Source: a virus. Taken from it: 21,341 nucleotides of DNA. Below are positions 20,324 to 21,341 of the stretch, one piece after another; position 1 is the stretch's first letter; each line of letters begins with the position of its first letter. The DNA is taken from positions 1-21,341 of IMG/VR virus record IMGVR_UViG_3300021185_002047; one strand, given 5' to 3'. The position numbers and the translations under genes are program-made. The notes below the pieces were generated by a model. It worked only from the letters and a program-made list of their open reading frames with translations. It did no database searches and had not been told where the DNA came from.

Positions 20324-20992
20324 ATGAAAGTACAAGTTAAAATTCCCACAAGCTTAAACGAGTTATCGTTGTCTCAATATTCTAAATACATTGATATAGT
20401 AAATCAATTTGAAAAAATGAAGGATGAATCTTCAAATCCGGAGATCTTTTATCAATTAAAAACTCTTGAGATCTTTTGTGGTGTAAATTATGAGGATGGA
20501 TTAAAGCTTAGGGTACAAGATGTAAAAAGAATAGTTTCTCAAATAGAAAAGTTACTATCAGAGAAGCCGGATCTAATAACAAAGTTTACAATAGGTGATA
20601 CTACATTTGGCTTTATACCTAAGCTTGACGATATGACCTTTGGAGAGTACATAGATCTTGACACAAACTTAGGGGATTGGAATAATATGCATAAAGCATA
20701 TGCGGTTCTTTACAGACCTATAAAAAAAGAGGATGGGGATAAGTACCTTATAGAAGAGTACAGAGGAGATGTCTATTATGAGGCTATGAAACATACCCCA
20801 CTAGATGTAGTTTTTAGTTCTTTGGTTTTTTTTTATCATTTAGGGATCGACTTGTCGAACGCTATGACGAAATATTTGGAGGAGTCGACACCGGAGGTTT
20901 TGGAGCAGCAGAAACTTTTGGAAAAAAATGGGGTTGGTATCAATCGGTCTATACGCTTGCTCAAGGAGACATTACAAAATATGACAATATAA
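20324..20992 (+). CDS. Tail assembly chaperone, frame-0 product
   Basis: A 222-residue, mostly helical protein with the layout of phage tail assembly chaperones: N-terminal KIPTSLNELSLSQYSKYIDI, then TFGFIPKLDDMTFGEYIDLD, then NMHKAYAVLYRPIKKEDG (~125-145), a common signature in Bacteroidota phages. The C-terminal part ~168-222 overlaps a second open frame (-1) and uses codons such as TTG, TCG and CAG more than its surroundings, as expected for dual coding. These chaperones bind the tape measure protein during tail assembly. The frame-0 product ends at TAA 20990-20992; a frameshift at 20826-20834 would extend it. Confidence 0.75.
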   Translation: MKVQVKIPTSLNELSLSQYSKYIDIVNQFEKMKDESSNPEIFYQLKTLEIFCGVNYEDGLKLRVQDVKRIVSQIEKLLSEKPDLITKFTIGDTTFGFIPKLDDMTFGEYIDLDTNLGDWNNMHKAYAVLYRPIKKEDGDKYLIEEYRGDVYYEAMKHTPLDVVFSSLVFFYHLGIDLSNAMTKYLEESTPEVLEQQKLLEKNGVGINRSIRLLKETLQNMTI

Positions 20993-21087
20993 CAAAAGAG
21001 AATTTAAACACTTGCTTACTAGCATTAGCATTCGAAAAGGAAAAGAACGAACTAGAAGCGAAACAAATTAAAAACAATTTCAAATGA
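20818..21087 (+). CDS. Tail chaperone -1 frame extension (start-less, frameshift product)
   Basis: The -1 frame relative to 20324 is open from the TAG at 20815-20817 to TGA at 21085-21087 and has no ATG, GTG or TTG codon at all. The translation resembles the second part of tail assembly chaperones: RYDEIFGGVDTGGFGAAETF, GKKWGWYQSVYTLAQGDITK, LNTCLLALAFEKEKNELEAK. Without a start codon it is best explained as the C-terminus of a fused protein made by -1 frameshifting at the T-run, giving about 254 residues. This matches the G/GT arrangement in lambda and many tailed phages. It ends in ATGA with the next tail gene. Confidence 0.75.
   Translation, partial: FFGFFLSFRDRLVERYDEIFGGVDTGGFGAAETFGKKWGWYQSVYTLAQGDITKYDNITKENLNTCLLALAFEKEKNELEAKQIKNNFK
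20826..20834 (+). promoter_or_regulatory. Slippery site for -1 ribosomal frameshift (nine T)
   Basis: Nine T in a row, read in frame 0 as GTT TTT TTT TAT, contain a T_TTT_TTT heptamer at 20827-20833. A -1 shift keeps both tRNA anticodons paired. The run lies 10 bases after the -1 frame's last stop. A second candidate, A_AAA_AAT at 20923-20929, would also join the two frames. No clear stem downstream was determined. Confidence 0.6.
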
Positions 21088-21341
21088 GCGGTACAGGAGC
21101 AAGAGGATTTTATTTAATTACTGACACATTAAAAGACGAACTCGTAGCAGACGAATCAGTAAAGACAGTAACATATGGAGATATTACTCAAATAGATCTA
21201 AGTAAGCAAACCATATTCCCTTTGTCTCATATAATGGTAAACCAAGTCTCTCAACAAGAGAGAACCTTGAGCTTTAATGTAACCGTTATGACTATGGATA
21301 TTGTAGATGAATCTAAAGATGCTACAACTGACATATATCTC
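21084..21341 (+). CDS. Tail protein, N-terminal part (3' end outside window)
   Basis: From ATG 21084 (overlapping the chaperone stop as ATGA) an open frame of 86 codons runs off the window. It starts MSGTGARGFYLITDTLKDEL and contains TVTYGDITQIDLSKQTIFPL and SHIMVNQVSQQERTLSF, a combination I recall from tail or neck proteins of Bacteroidota phages. The place after a tail assembly chaperone supports a tail or tape-measure-neighbour role. No further domain can be judged from the visible part. Confidence 0.65.
   Translation, partial: MSGTGARGFYLITDTLKDELVADESVKTVTYGDITQIDLSKQTIFPLSHIMVNQVSQQERTLSFNVTVMTMDIVDESKDATTDIYL

Overview
This window is a stretch of a tailed double-stranded DNA phage (or provirus) genome, most likely infecting a member of the Bacteroidota (flavobacterial type). 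The reasons are: a strongly AT-rich composition; tightly overlapping genes (ATGA and TAATG junctions) with almost no Shine-Dalgarno sequences but A-rich start contexts; promoters of the Bacteroidota form (TTTG, 19 bases, TAnnTTTG) in several intergenic gaps; and genes of types common in such phages (S74 tail fibre, NinG, 3TM holin, tail-assembly chaperone). No integrase, repressor, tRNA, CRISPR array or insertion sequence was seen. The window is cut at both ends inside structural genes.

Layout. (1) 1-3.2 kb, head genes: the end of a structural gene, a terminator and promoter, a small virion-type protein, a portal protein that appears fused to a MuF-like C-terminal domain, a connector-like protein and two tiny genes. 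(2) 3.2-6.2 kb, host-recognition genes: an S74-chaperone tail fibre, an unknown protein, a second fibre/adhesin with an FN3-like domain, then a 2-oxoglutarate/Fe(II) oxygenase. This block lacks the CCGG tetramer that is frequent elsewhere. (3) 6.15-7.73 kb, lysis: three small membrane proteins, an M15 peptidase endolysin and a 3TM-type holin. (4) 7.73-7.89 kb: a promoter, palindromes and a very AT-rich segment, a possible origin. (5) 7.9-14.2 kb, replication/recombination and control: NinG nuclease, SSB-like proteins, a DnaB/RecA-fold helicase, a sigma-70-like factor, a PD-(D/E)XK-like protein, several small unknowns, a flap endonuclease and a protein with a DnaA domain IV-like DNA-binding region. 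A probable short RNA sits at 8.56-8.64 kb. (6) 14.2-17.9 kb: methyltransferase, glycosyltransferase, PAPS-reductase-like (IbrA-type) and two consecutive ParB-like proteins. (7) 17.9-19.5 kb: small and large terminase, then the only minus-strand gene, a small zinc-finger protein. (8) 19.56-21.34 kb: a strong promoter with a structured leader, two unknown small genes, a terminator and promoter, a tail-assembly chaperone gene with a probable programmed -1 frameshift, and the start of a tail protein.

The genes appear to work as a lytic-type programme: DNA replication and processing (helicase, SSB-like, FEN, NinG, DnaA-like), possible transcription switching (sigma factor), possible DNA or host modification (14.2-17.9 kb), packaging, virion assembly and lysis. 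Terminase and portal genes are about 17 kb apart in this window; if the genome is circular or circularly permuted, the remaining tail and head genes would lie between the window's end and its start.

All family assignments were made by eye from sequence motifs; no database search was run. Counts of short words were made by eye and may be off by a few.
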